Shown: one piece after another, positions 18,927 to 28,254 of the stretch
Numbering within the stretch: the stretch's first letter is position 1
Layout of the letters: each line of letters starts with the position of its first letter
DNA from: Zobellia roscoffensis
Lineage (GTDB): Bacteria > Bacteroidota > Bacteroidia > Flavobacteriales > Flavobacteriaceae
NCBI RefSeq assembly: GCF_015330165.1
Contig: NZ_JADDXT010000002.1
Span: 3,623,646-3,687,645 of the forward strand
Reading direction: 5' to 3'
DNA: 64,000 nt
Program-made: the position numbers and the translations under genes
Notes under the pieces: model-generated
Database searches by the model: none
The model's input: the letters and a program-made list of their open reading frames with translations, nothing else
What the model was told of the DNA's origin: nothing

Positions 18927-21212
18927 ATGTTGAAAATGAATACTCTAAAAATAAAATTAGTATCCTTTATCCTTTTGTTTGGTTTAGGATTGTTTTCCGT
19001 GAAAGCACAAGAAAAGATAGATCAAGTAGAAGCGCTACTTTCAAAAATGACCTTGGAAGAAAAAATAGGGCAGCTCAATTTATTAACCCCGGGTGGTGGT
19101 ATTGCCACAGGTTCGGTGGTGAGTAATAATGTAGAAGCAAAGATAAAAGCAGGTCAGGTTGGGGGCTTGTTTGGAGTCGCAGGACCAGAGAAGGTGCGTC
19201 AGGCTCAAAAAATAGCTATTGAAAACTCTCGACTTAAAATACCGTTGTTAATTGGTTCGGATATTATTCACGGCTATAAAACTACCTTTCCCATTCCTTT
19301 GGGAACCGCTGCTAGTTGGGATTTGGAGCTGATAAAGAAAATGGCGGAGACGGCAGCCAAGGAAGCCACTGCGGACGGAATCAACTGGAATTTTTCTCCC
19401 ATGGTAGATATCGCTCGTGATCCCAGATGGGGGCGTATTGCCGAAGGAGCAGGGGAAGACCCATTTTTAGGAAGCGCCATTGCAACCGCAATGATAAAGG
19501 GCTACCAAGGTACGAATCTAAAGAAACCTAACACCATGATGGCTACAGTGAAACATTTAGTGCTTTATGGCGCTGCCGAAGGTGGGCGTGATTACAATTC
19601 CGTAGATATGGGAAAAGTGAAAATGTACAACCAATATCTGCCAGTTTATAAAGCTGCAGTAGACGCAGGGGTAGGTAGCGCCATGACCTCTTTTAATGAT
19701 ATTGACGGCGTACCGGCTTCCGGGAATAAATGGATGATTACGGATTTGTTGCGGAAACAATGGGGCTTTGAGGGAATGGTAGTTTCCGACTATACTTCGG
19801 TAAATGAAATGGTAGCTCATGGTTTGGGTGATTTACAAACGGTGTCGGCACTTGCCTTAAATGCCGGCCTTGATATGGACATGGTGGGCGAAGGCTTTTT
19901 AACAACGCTCAAAAAGTCTGTAGAAGAAGGTAAGGTAAGCGAGGAATCTATCACTCAGGCTTGCCGAAGAATCTTGACGGCCAAATACAACTTAGGCCTT
20001 TTTAACGACCCTTACCTTTATGCCGATGAAAGTAGACCTGAAAAAGATATTCTAAGCCAAGAGAACCGCAAGCTTGCCCGAGAAGCAGCAAGGCAATCGT
20101 TCGTATTATTAAAAAAGCATGAGAATGTACTTCCGTTACAGAAAAGTGCCAAGATAGCTCTAGTTGGACCTCTTGCGAACAATAAAAACAATATGTTGGG
20201 TACTTGGGCGCCGACAGGAGACCCGCAGCTTTCCGTTCCTGTTTTTGAAGGGTTTAAAAATGTAGCACCAAAAGCAAAAATAAAGTATGCAAAAGGAGCT
20301 AACATTACCAACGACCCAGATTTGGCAAAGCGTGCCAATGTATTTGGAACGCGTGTTGAAATAGACGAACGTTCATCGGAAACGCTTTTGAACGAAGCGT
20401 TAAAACTTGCCGAAAATTCAGATGTTATTGTTGCTGTGGTAGGAGAAGCAAGTGAATTTAGTGGAGAAGCCGCAAGCAGAACCAATTTATCCCTTCCTGA
20501 AAGTCAAAAAAGAATGTTGACCGAACTATCAAAAATTGGTAAGCCAATGGTCATAGTCCTAATGAGCGGAAGACCTCTGACCATCGAGGACGAGTTTGCT
20601 TTGCCAGCGAGTATACTCCAGGTGTGGCATGCCGGTATCGAAGCCGGTAACGCTATCGCGGATGTTGTTTTTGGGGATTATAATCCTTCGGGCAAATTAA
20701 CGGCAACATGGCCGCGAAACGTAGGTCAGATTCCCGTGTATCACAGTATGAAGAATACGGGTAGACCTATTGAAGCTGATAATTTTCAAAAATTCAAGTC
20801 CAATTATCTAGATGTAGTCAACACCCCTCTTTTTCCATTTGGCTATGGAATGAGCTATACTGAATTCGGCTATAAAAACCTGAAGATCCAGAAGTCGCAA
20901 ATCGCACAGATGGAAGCGGTAGAAATTTTGGTAGACGTGACCAATACAGGTGATTTTGATGGTGCGGAAATCGTACAGCTCTACCTTAGAGATGTGGTAA
21001 GGAGTATTACACCACCATTGCGAGAGTTGAAAGGATTTACCAAGGTTTTCTTGAAAAAAGGAGAAACCAAGACTGTAAAATTGACACTACAACCTAATGA
21101 TCTTAAATTTTATAACGGAGCACTTGAGTTTGTTGCTGAGCCAGGTGATTTTGAAATATTCGTGGGTACCAATTCGCAAGCGGAATTGAAGACATCCTTT
21201 AAATTGAACTAG
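18927..21212 (+). CDS. bglX: Secreted GH3 beta-glucosidase (BglX-like)
   Basis: From the ATG at 18927 (or 18936) the protein is about 760 residues with a signal peptide (LKIKLVSFILLFGLGLFSVKAQ); a GTG at 18858 in the same frame would place 23 unrelated residues before it. The GH3 N-domain shows MTLEEKIGQLNLLTPGGG, GSDIIHGYKTTFPIPLG, NFSPMVDIARDPRWGRIAEGAGEDP and VKHLVLYGAAEGGRDYNSVD. The nucleophile is the Asp in GMVVSDYTSV. The C-domain contains GEASEFSGEAASR with the likely acid/base Glu, and a fibronectin-III-like domain ends the protein. Beside two GH144 genes it probably splits sophorose-type oligosaccharides to glucose in the periplasm. Specificity for beta-1,2 over beta-1,3 or beta-1,6 cannot be read. 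Confidence 0.93.
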   Translation: MLKMNTLKIKLVSFILLFGLGLFSVKAQEKIDQVEALLSKMTLEEKIGQLNLLTPGGGIATGSVVSNNVEAKIKAGQVGGLFGVAGPEKVRQAQKIAIENSRLKIPLLIGSDIIHGYKTTFPIPLGTAASWDLELIKKMAETAAKEATADGINWNFSPMVDIARDPRWGRIAEGAGEDPFLGSAIATAMIKGYQGTNLKKPNTMMATVKHLVLYGAAEGGRDYNSVDMGKVKMYNQYLPVYKAAVDAGVGSAMTSFNDIDGVPASGNKWMITDLLRKQWGFEGMVVSDYTSVNEMVAHGLGDLQTVSALALNAGLDMDMVGEGFLTTLKKSVEEGKVSEESITQACRRILTAKYNLGLFNDPYLYADESRPEKDILSQENRKLAREAARQSFVLLKKHENVLPLQKSAKIALVGPLANNKNNMLGTWAPTGDPQLSVPVFEGFKNVAPKAKIKYAKGANITNDPDLAKRANVFGTRVEIDERSSETLLNEALKLAENSDVIVAVVGEASEFSGEAASRTNLSLPESQKRMLTELSKIGKPMVIVLMSGRPLTIEDEFALPASILQVWHAGIEAGNAIADVVFGDYNPSGKLTATWPRNVGQIPVYHSMKNTGRPIEADNFQKFKSNYLDVVNTPLFPFGYGMSYTEFGYKNLKIQKSQIAQMEAVEILVDVTNTGDFDGAEIVQLYLRDVVRSITPPLRELKGFTKVFLKKGETKTVKLTLQPNDLKFYNGALEFVAEPGDFEIFVGTNSQAELKTSFKLN

Positions 21213-21213
21213 C

Positions 21214-22125
21214 ATGAAAAAGCGTTTATACTTTTTTCAGGTATTGATTGTATTGGTTTTAGGGCTTCAATCTACGCAAGCACAAGAGGTGTATTTAGAT
21301 AGTATTCATGCCAAAATCGGCAAAGAAACTTTTACCTATTCCGATACCTTAAAATTGGACTACTATTCTTCTAAAAAAGGGGTGGTGCCCAATCGCCCTT
21401 TATTGATTTTAGTCCATGGTGGAGGTTTTTCCGGAGGGAAGAGAGATAATTTTTTAGAAAGCGGATTTTCAGAAGCTATGGCAAAAAGGGGCTACGCCGT
21501 TGCTTCAATGAGTTACAGCTTACGAAAAGGAAAATCCTTTGGGTGCGATTGTCCATCCACCGAAAAAATAGAAACGTTCAAATCCGTTTCTGCCGATGTT
21601 TTGAAAGCCACTAGGTTTTTAATAGGAAAATCTGCTAAGTTGAATTTCGATAAAAATAAAATTATTCTAGTGGGCAGTAGTGCCGGGGCCGAAGCTGTTC
21701 TCAATACGGCATTTTTACAGTATCACCCGGACTTTAAAAAGTTGCCTTATGGAGATATAAAATTTGCCGGTGTAGTTTCATTTGCCGGGGCCGTCCTAAA
21801 TGCGGATTACATAGTGAAAAATAATGCCGTTCCTACTTTACTATTCCATGGTAAAAAGGATAAACTGGTACCTTTTGGAACTGCGCCACACCATCACTGC
21901 ATAGCATCCGCAGCTGGTTATCTTATGTTAGATGGCTCAAGGACTATTGCTGAAAGGTTGAAGGTGCTCAATACATCATGCACCTTAGTTTATGACCCGA
22001 ACGGTAGTCATGATTGGGCAAATCTGCCCTATGCTCAGGTAGACCTGATTTCCGAATTTATTTTACAAAATGTTCTCAACGGAAAGCTTATCCAAAGTCA
22101 CGTGAGAATGTCCCACAAAAATTAA
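21214..22125 (+). CDS. Secreted alpha/beta-hydrolase esterase
   Basis: This 303-residue protein has a signal peptide ending STQAQ. The alpha/beta-hydrolase fold shows the oxyanion motif LILVHGGGFSGGKRD, the nucleophile elbow VGSSAGAEA, the acid in HGKKDKLVPFG, and the histidine in NGSHDWANL. This arrangement is that of the BD-FAE/lipase-type carbohydrate esterases. It begins 1 base after the GH3 stop and 5 bases before the sulfatase start, so it is part of the PUL transcript. A role in removing acyl groups from the glycan is inferred from this position. A cysteine pair (CDC, about residue 110) may form a disulfide in the periplasm. Confidence 0.82.
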   Translation: MKKRLYFFQVLIVLVLGLQSTQAQEVYLDSIHAKIGKETFTYSDTLKLDYYSSKKGVVPNRPLLILVHGGGFSGGKRDNFLESGFSEAMAKRGYAVASMSYSLRKGKSFGCDCPSTEKIETFKSVSADVLKATRFLIGKSAKLNFDKNKIILVGSSAGAEAVLNTAFLQYHPDFKKLPYGDIKFAGVVSFAGAVLNADYIVKNNAVPTLLFHGKKDKLVPFGTAPHHHCIASAAGYLMLDGSRTIAERLKVLNTSCTLVYDPNGSHDWANLPYAQVDLISEFILQNVLNGKLIQSHVRMSHKN

Positions 22126-22130
22126 TTATC

Positions 22131-23759
22131 ATGTTTCGTTTCTCAAAATTACTAGTACTTGTTTCGTTGGTATTTCTCAATTGTAAAGAGGAGACCATTG
22201 AACCTGAAAAATCAGATAAAAAAACCAACATCCTTTTTATCATGGCCGATGACCATGCTATTCAGGCTATAAGTGCCTACGGACATCCGCTAACACAACA
22301 GGCTCCGACACCGAATATAGACCGTTTGGCAAAGAACGGGGCGCTTTTTACGCACAGTTACGTTACAAACTCTATCTGTGGCCCAAGTAGGGCTGTAATA
22401 TTGACCGGAAAACACAGTCATATAAACGGTTTCAGACAGAACGGAGATCAGTTTAACGGTAATCAGGTGACGTTACCCAAAATATTGAAATCAGCAGGTT
22501 ATGAAACAGCAATTGTGGGAAAATGGCATTTGCACGGGGAGCCTCAAGGATTTGATTATTCCAAAATAATTGTAGATCAGGGTAACTACTACAATCCGGA
22601 TTTTATTGAAAAAGGCGATACGACTAGAATACAGGGCTATGCGACAGATATTATTACCAACGACGCGCTTAACTGGTTGCAAAACAAAAGAAACGATAGC
22701 CTTCCGTTTTTTATGATGGTGCATCACAAAGCTCCGCATCGGAATTGGATGCCGGCATTGCGTCACATGAACAAATATGACTCGGTGCAGTTTCCGTTGC
22801 CAGACACCTATTTTCCTTCGTTTGAAAATCAACAAGCGGCAGAAGCTCAACTACAGACCATATATGACGATATGTACGAGGGTCATGACCTTAAAATGAG
22901 CAAGGAATACGGAAGTACGGAATTGGCACACAACCCTTGGACAACCGATTTTGAACGAATGTCCCCTGAGCAAAGAAACGCATGGGACAAAGCATATTTA
23001 CCAAAGAACGATGCCTTTCATCAGGCGAATTTAAAAGGTAAGGATTTGGCCAAATGGAAGTTCCAGCGCTATATGCAAGATTATATGGCAACCATAGCCG
23101 CTGTAGATGAAGGTGTAGGTAAGATTTTGGATTACTTGGAGGAATCCGGATTGGATAAAAATACGTTAGTGGTCTATACTTCAGACCAAGGTTTTTATAT
23201 GGGTGAGAAAGGATGGTTCGATAAGCGTTTTATGTATGAAGAGTCTTTTGGGAGCCCTTTATTGATGCAATTGCCAGGCATCATTTCAGCAGAAACGAAA
23301 GTAGATGCTATGGTTCAAAATTTGGATTTTGCACAGACATTTCTCGATTTTGCGGGAGTAGAAGGAAAAAGCGGAGCCATGCAAGGACAATCGTTTAAAG
23401 GACTTTTAGATGGTTCTATGAATCCTGAAGATTTTAGAGATGTGCTTTATTACCATTACTATGATTATCCTGCCTTTCACATGGTGAAAAAACATTATGG
23501 CATTCGTACAGCACGGTATAAGTTAATGCATTTTTATGATGATATTGATAGTTGGGAATTTTATGACCTGTACAAAGACCCAAAAGAACTGAATAACATA
23601 ATTGATGATAGAACCTATTCATCTGTAATTGAAGATATGCATGATAAACTTGATAGTATTCAAAAGGTTTATAAGGTAACGGAAAAGGAATTCGATAAAG
23701 CACCCAAGGCCGCCGTGGACAAAGCGTATAAACAATTTAGAAGATTACGCGGTAAATAG
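22131..23759 (+). CDS. S1-family (formylglycine) sulfatase, probable lipoprotein
   Basis: The protein is 542 residues when started at the ATG at 22131, directly before a lipoprotein-like signal (LVLVSLVFLNCKEE); the in-frame ATG at 22014 lies inside the esterase gene and adds an unlikely leader. The S1 core is clear: NILFIMADDHAIQAI (metal-binding DD), the CxPSR formylglycine site SICGPSRAVILTGKH with Cys83, VGKWHLHG, MVHHKAPHRNW, and YTSDQGFYMGEKGWFDKR. Activity needs conversion of Cys83 to formylglycine by a maturase that is not encoded here. The subfamily could be S1_11-like (GlcNAc-6-sulfatase type) but this is a guess. It ends the PUL operon and implies a sulfated or mixed glycan. Confidence 0.92.
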   Translation: MFRFSKLLVLVSLVFLNCKEETIEPEKSDKKTNILFIMADDHAIQAISAYGHPLTQQAPTPNIDRLAKNGALFTHSYVTNSICGPSRAVILTGKHSHINGFRQNGDQFNGNQVTLPKILKSAGYETAIVGKWHLHGEPQGFDYSKIIVDQGNYYNPDFIEKGDTTRIQGYATDIITNDALNWLQNKRNDSLPFFMMVHHKAPHRNWMPALRHMNKYDSVQFPLPDTYFPSFENQQAAEAQLQTIYDDMYEGHDLKMSKEYGSTELAHNPWTTDFERMSPEQRNAWDKAYLPKNDAFHQANLKGKDLAKWKFQRYMQDYMATIAAVDEGVGKILDYLEESGLDKNTLVVYTSDQGFYMGEKGWFDKRFMYEESFGSPLLMQLPGIISAETKVDAMVQNLDFAQTFLDFAGVEGKSGAMQGQSFKGLLDGSMNPEDFRDVLYYHYYDYPAFHMVKKHYGIRTARYKLMHFYDDIDSWEFYDLYKDPKELNNIIDDRTYSSVIEDMHDKLDSIQKVYKVTEKEFDKAPKAAVDKAYKQFRRLRGK

Positions 23760-24030
23760 TAAAGCATGTAATTATTAGTCCCAAATTATTTTTTTTTAGG
23801 TATTCTTCCTGTAAATAGTTGTCTAAATTGATAGCTACCAAACATTTATACGACAAATGGTTAAAACCGACCAATTTTAAAAAGATTTGGGGGATTATCA
23901 ATTACGTCGCTTTTTCCCATTTATAACTCCCTTAAATTTACTCGACTGTCGTGTGAAGTAACTCTGTTAAATTTAGAGCTTCTACATACTATTGATAATC
24001 AGTAATATTGGTTTTTGTTAAAATTAAATT

Positions 24031-24696
24031 TTGAAAGCAATTACTAAATATTGGTTTTTAGAAGGATTTAGTCTTTTTAAAAAATTAGGGATGCCTACTA
24101 TGATGAAGCTCTGTGATCATTTAGAAATGGAGTATGTAAATAAAGGCAGCATCATTAAGATAGGGGAAAGGGATAGAAAATGCATTTTCTTTCTAAAAAG
24201 TGGTTCCGTTAAAATTATGGACTCCGATAACGACGTAGTTAAGTATGTTGTTAAAAAGGGAAATATTTTTGGTGAACTATCCATTTATGATAAAAACCGC
24301 TCTTCTAAAGAAGTCGCCTTAGCTCTAGAAGATGTAGTAATTTGTTATATCGAATCTGATATGATGGAAGATTTGATGGAACAACATAAGTCTCTAAACA
24401 ATGCCTTGTTAAAAATATATGGTCTTCGTATCAGAAAATTAGAAACAAGACTACAAGACCTTTTATATAAGGACAGTAAAACGAGAATCTCTGAATTTAT
24501 AAAAGCTTTTATAGAAGAGTTTGGTGAAATAGAAAATGATAGGGTAGTGGCAAAGAACCTACTCTCTCATAAAGACATAGCCAACTTGACCAATACTTCT
24601 AGGCAGACAGTAAATAATGTATTAAGCACAATGCGAAAGGATAATATCATTGATTATGATTCAAAATCTATATCGTATTCAAAAAGTGATTCTTAA
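24031..24696 (+). CDS. Crp/Fnr-family transcriptional regulator
   Basis: This 221-residue protein is read from a TTG at 24031, since the first ATG (residue 21) would remove part of the sensor domain; WFLEGFSLFKKL is a normal start for the family. The cyclic-nucleotide-binding fold covers about residues 10-125 (FLKSGSVKIMDSD, GNIFGELSIYDKN). The arginine that contacts the cyclic phosphate in CRP does not appear at its usual place after this loop. The C-terminal winged helix has KTRISEFIKAF and LLSHKDIANLTNTSRQTVNNVLSTMRKDNII. There is no FNR-type cysteine cluster. It lies 34 bases upstream of the outer-membrane protein gene and heads the operon that runs to 35142, so it is the likely regulator of it. 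Confidence 0.85.
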   Translation: MKAITKYWFLEGFSLFKKLGMPTMMKLCDHLEMEYVNKGSIIKIGERDRKCIFFLKSGSVKIMDSDNDVVKYVVKKGNIFGELSIYDKNRSSKEVALALEDVVICYIESDMMEDLMEQHKSLNNALLKIYGLRIRKLETRLQDLLYKDSKTRISEFIKAFIEEFGEIENDRVVAKNLLSHKDIANLTNTSRQTVNNVLSTMRKDNIIDYDSKSISYSKSDS

Positions 24697-24730
24697 GTCA
24701 TTTAAACACGTACCAAACAAACCAAATATA

Positions 24731-27700
24731 ATGAAAAAGTTCTCCCATTTTTTGCTAATATTCTTTTTAGCTCTATTCACAACTACTGTTTTTTCTCAGG
24801 AAATAGAGCAATCCATTTTTGTTACTGGTAACACATGGAACACAACAGATACCGAAGTCCTATTAGCCATTTCGAAAGAATCCAAATTAGTTGCAAAACC
24901 CACTGTATTACTGCTAGGGAACGCCGCCCCTACCACCGAAATAGAAAAATCTATTGATAAGCAGTTGTCAGTTATGTCAAATCTAGGTAATGATGTCATT
25001 TTTATACCTGGTAGTAAAGAGTGGGCAAATGGCTATAAGGGCGTTTCTGATATTGAGAAATATATTCAGAAAAACAGTAAAGCTAAATTTTATCCTGATG
25101 ATGCAGAACCTATTAAGCATCAAGATTTAGGAGAAAACGTAGAATTGATTACGGTAGATTCTCAATGGTTTTTGGAAGATTGGGACGATCATGTTTATAT
25201 CAATGAAGATTCAGAAATTCAGAATAGAACCTTATTCTTTTTGGAATTTGAAAATCGAATTAAAAAAGCACAAGGTAAAATCGTATTTGTTGCTTTATAT
25301 CACCCTATCAGAACAAATTCGAAACAAGGTTTTTTTGATAATATAGGCGGATTTAAAACAGAAGATTTTCAAAACCAACAATACCGTAGGCTTAGAAATA
25401 GGTTAAAAACTATTGCTAGAGGCGCAGAAAACGTAATTTTCTTATCCGGTCAAGGTAAAAATCTACAATACATAAATAGTAGTGTGCCTCAGATTATTAG
25501 TGGAGCAGCAGGTGAAACGGAGGCAGTAAAGAAAGGTAATGATGGTGATTTTTCTATCGCTAAAAAAGGTTATGTTCGCCTAGATATTACAACTGACGGT
25601 AGTGTAAAGGCAAATTACTATGCTTTAGAAAATGGTTCTTTTAATGAAGTTTTTAAGACTACTGTACTAAAAAGCGAAACTGAAAATTTACAGGTTTACA
25701 ACTTCGATAAAAATCTAGGAGCTAAAAAATCAGCGGCTATTTATACGAAAGAAGCAGCTACAAAAAGTGGATTTTACAAAGCACTATGGGGAGAGCATTA
25801 CCGGGACTTTTATGGTAAGGAGGTGAATGCACCAGTAGTTTTCTTAGATACTTTAATGGGAGGTTTAACCCCGTTAAAGCGAGGAGGAGGACAACAATCA
25901 AAATCACTTAGGTTAGAAGATAATGAAGGTAAGCAGTATGTTATGCGTGCCTTAAAAAAGAGTACCATAAAGTTTTTACAAGCGAATGCTTTTCAAGAAA
26001 CTTATATTGGAGATGTTTTAGATGGTACAACCGTAGATAAATTTTTAGCCGATTTTTATACGACTTCAAATCCATATACTCCTTTCGTTGTAGATGGGTT
26101 ATCTAATGCAGTTGGTGTCAATCATACCAATCCTATTTTATACTACATTCCTAAACAAGAAACATTAGGTATTTATAATGATGAGTTTGGTGATGAATTG
26201 TACATGATTGAAGAGCATGTAGGCGATACTCAAGTAGAAGCTGAAAGTTTTGGAAAACCGTTAAAAATATTAAGTACTGCAGATGTTTTACAAGAAATAA
26301 ACAGATCGGGTAAATCGGTAGTAGATGAGTCTTCTTATATAAGAGCAAGAATATTCGATATGCTTTTGGGAGATTGGGACAGACATGAAGACCAATGGCG
26401 TTGGGCGCTTTATAAGAATGAAGACGGAACGGAGTATTGTAGTCCGATACCAAGAGACCGTGACCAAGCATTTTCAAAGTACGACGGTACTTTAATCAGT
26501 TTTCTAACCAGAGTAATACCAGGGCTACGTAAAATGCAAACTTATGATGAAGATCTAAGAAGTGTAAAATGGTTTGCATCATCTCCTTATCATTTAGATT
26601 TAACTTTTATTCATGCTTCTGGTTGGGAAGAGTGGGAAAAGCAAACCAATCATATTCAAAGCCAGTTATCAGATGCTGATATTGAAAATGCTTTTGAAGC
26701 AATCCCTGATGAGATAAAAGGACCGATCATAGATGATATTAAACAGAAATTAAAAGGTAGAAGAGATAATCTTAAAAAAATAACAAAAACATATTATCTC
26801 TATTTGAACAAGTTTCAAGTTGTTACAGGAACACAGAAAGCAGATGATTTTACCATAACTAGATTAGCAGATGGTAAGACTACGGTAAAAATAGACCGTA
26901 AAGATTTAGGTCTTTTAAATCATACATTTTCGAATGACATTACCAAAGAAATTTGGCTATTTGGCTTGGATGGAAAAGATACGTTCACGGTAGAAGGTGA
27001 GGGAGACCATCCTATAAAAATTAAAATAGTAGGTGGAAAGAAAAATGATACATACGACTTTAAAAACACGCGAAAGGTAAAACTTTATGATTACAAGGAT
27101 AAGGAGAATACCATTGTAAATAAAAGATCTAAAAAATGGTTGGTAAATGATTATGAATTAAATAATTACGATCATAAAAAAGTAAAATATAATTTTAATC
27201 AGTTGTTACCTATAATAGCATTCAACCCAGATGACGGAGTGAAATTAGGAGTGATTAGTAATCATACTTCATATAGTTTACAACGTAATCCATTTACATA
27301 TAAGCATAGTATTAATGCTGCATATTATACCAGTACATCAGGTTTTGATTTGTCGTATAAAGGGGAGTTTTCGAATATTTTTCATAACTGGAATTTTGGT
27401 TTAGAAGGTTTGTATACGAGTCCTAGTTTTTCAGAAAATTTCTTTGGCTTTGGTAATGAAACGCTTTATGACGCTGATGAGGTGGATTTAGATTTTAATA
27501 GAATTAGAATTAGTAAATTTAAAGCAGCAGTGTCATTACAATGGGAAGGTATTAACGGAGGTTCTTTCTATTTTAAACCTTTAATAGAATCTTTTGAGGT
27601 TGATAATACAGCCGATCGCTTTGTAGCACAACTACCACAGACTAATACAATTTTTGATAGGCAAACCTATGCAGGTGTAGAAACTGCTTATAATTTCAAA

Positions 27701-28237
27701 AATAAAAATAGTGCCGCTTTTCCTACCTTGGGGCTAGATGCAGGGCTGACCATAGGTTATAAAACGAATATAGATAATACCGAAGCAGATAATAGTTTTG
27801 CGTACATACAACCACAATTGATCATAGATCACAAATTAACTAAAAGCGGTAGTATCGTTTTTGCAACCAAGATTGCAGGTGAAGCATTGATCGGTGATGA
27901 TTTTGAATTTTACCATGCAGCAACTATTGGCGGTATCAAGAGCTTAAGAGGATTTAGAAATGAAAGATTTACTGGAAAACAATCTTTTTATCAGAATACA
28001 GATTTAAGGTTTCCTTTAGGAGGGTTAAGAACCAGCCTTGTACCTTTTAGATTCGGACTTACCGGTAGTTTCGATTATGGTAGGGTTTGGGTTGAAGATG
28101 ACACTTCAAATAAATGGCATAATTCAGTAGGTGCATCAGCTTGGCTTATAGGAGCTGAAGCTTTTACGGCTAACATAGGATATTTTAATAGTTTAGATGG
28201 TGGGCGTGTTGTCTTCGCACTAGGCTTTTCTTTTTAA
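24731..28237 (+). CDS. Outer-membrane barrel protein with degenerate metallophosphoesterase-like N-domain
   Basis: From the ATG at 24731 the protein is 1168 residues and has a signal peptide (FLALFTTTVFSQ). Residues about 28-330 align by eye with the calcineurin-like phosphoesterase domain of Bacteroidota outer-membrane proteins (LLGNAAP, FIPGSKEW, DSQWFLEDWDDH, YHPIRTN, SGQGKNLQY). The metal-binding GD, GNH and GHxH positions are changed to GN, GSK and GQGK. A central domain carries KSLRLEDNEGKQYVMRALKKS and ARIFDMLLGDWDRHEDQWRWA. The last 330 residues look like an Omp85/BamA-type barrel ending in GRVVFALGFSF, with the terminal Phe used for barrel insertion. It precedes the Rieske-glutamate synthase-like gene by 17 bases. 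The function is unknown. Confidence 0.78.
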   Translation: MKKFSHFLLIFFLALFTTTVFSQEIEQSIFVTGNTWNTTDTEVLLAISKESKLVAKPTVLLLGNAAPTTEIEKSIDKQLSVMSNLGNDVIFIPGSKEWANGYKGVSDIEKYIQKNSKAKFYPDDAEPIKHQDLGENVELITVDSQWFLEDWDDHVYINEDSEIQNRTLFFLEFENRIKKAQGKIVFVALYHPIRTNSKQGFFDNIGGFKTEDFQNQQYRRLRNRLKTIARGAENVIFLSGQGKNLQYINSSVPQIISGAAGETEAVKKGNDGDFSIAKKGYVRLDITTDGSVKANYYALENGSFNEVFKTTVLKSETENLQVYNFDKNLGAKKSAAIYTKEAATKSGFYKALWGEHYRDFYGKEVNAPVVFLDTLMGGLTPLKRGGGQQSKSLRLEDNEGKQYVMRALKKSTIKFLQANAFQETYIGDVLDGTTVDKFLADFYTTSNPYTPFVVDGLSNAVGVNHTNPILYYIPKQETLGIYNDEFGDELYMIEEHVGDTQVEAESFGKPLKILSTADVLQEINRSGKSVVDESSYIRARIFDMLLGDWDRHEDQWRWALYKNEDGTEYCSPIPRDRDQAFSKYDGTLISFLTRVIPGLRKMQTYDEDLRSVKWFASSPYHLDLTFIHASGWEEWEKQTNHIQSQLSDADIENAFEAIPDEIKGPIIDDIKQKLKGRRDNLKKITKTYYLYLNKFQVVTGTQKADDFTITRLADGKTTVKIDRKDLGLLNHTFSNDITKEIWLFGLDGKDTFTVEGEGDHPIKIKIVGGKKNDTYDFKNTRKVKLYDYKDKENTIVNKRSKKWLVNDYELNNYDHKKVKYNFNQLLPIIAFNPDDGVKLGVISNHTSYSLQRNPFTYKHSINAAYYTSTSGFDLSYKGEFSNIFHNWNFGLEGLYTSPSFSENFFGFGNETLYDADEVDLDFNRIRISKFKAAVSLQWEGINGGSFYFKPLIESFEVDNTADRFVAQLPQTNTIFDRQTYAGVETAYNFKNKNSAAFPTLGLDAGLTIGYKTNIDNTEADNSFAYIQPQLIIDHKLTKSGSIVFATKIAGEALIGDDFEFYHAATIGGIKSLRGFRNERFTGKQSFYQNTDLRFPLGGLRTSLVPFRFGLTGSFDYGRVWVEDDTSNKWHNSVGASAWLIGAEAFTANIGYFNSLDGGRVVFALGFSF

Positions 28238-28254
28238 TTAAAAAATTACTACCA

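Noticed and set aside
22014..22130. A longer sulfatase reading frame starting inside the esterase gene
   Set aside because: The extra 39 residues have no signal peptide character and overlap the esterase; the ATG at 22131 directly precedes a lipoprotein signal.
23793..23801. A T9 run after the sulfatase gene as a terminator
   Set aside because: No stable stem precedes it, so a rho-independent terminator is not supported.
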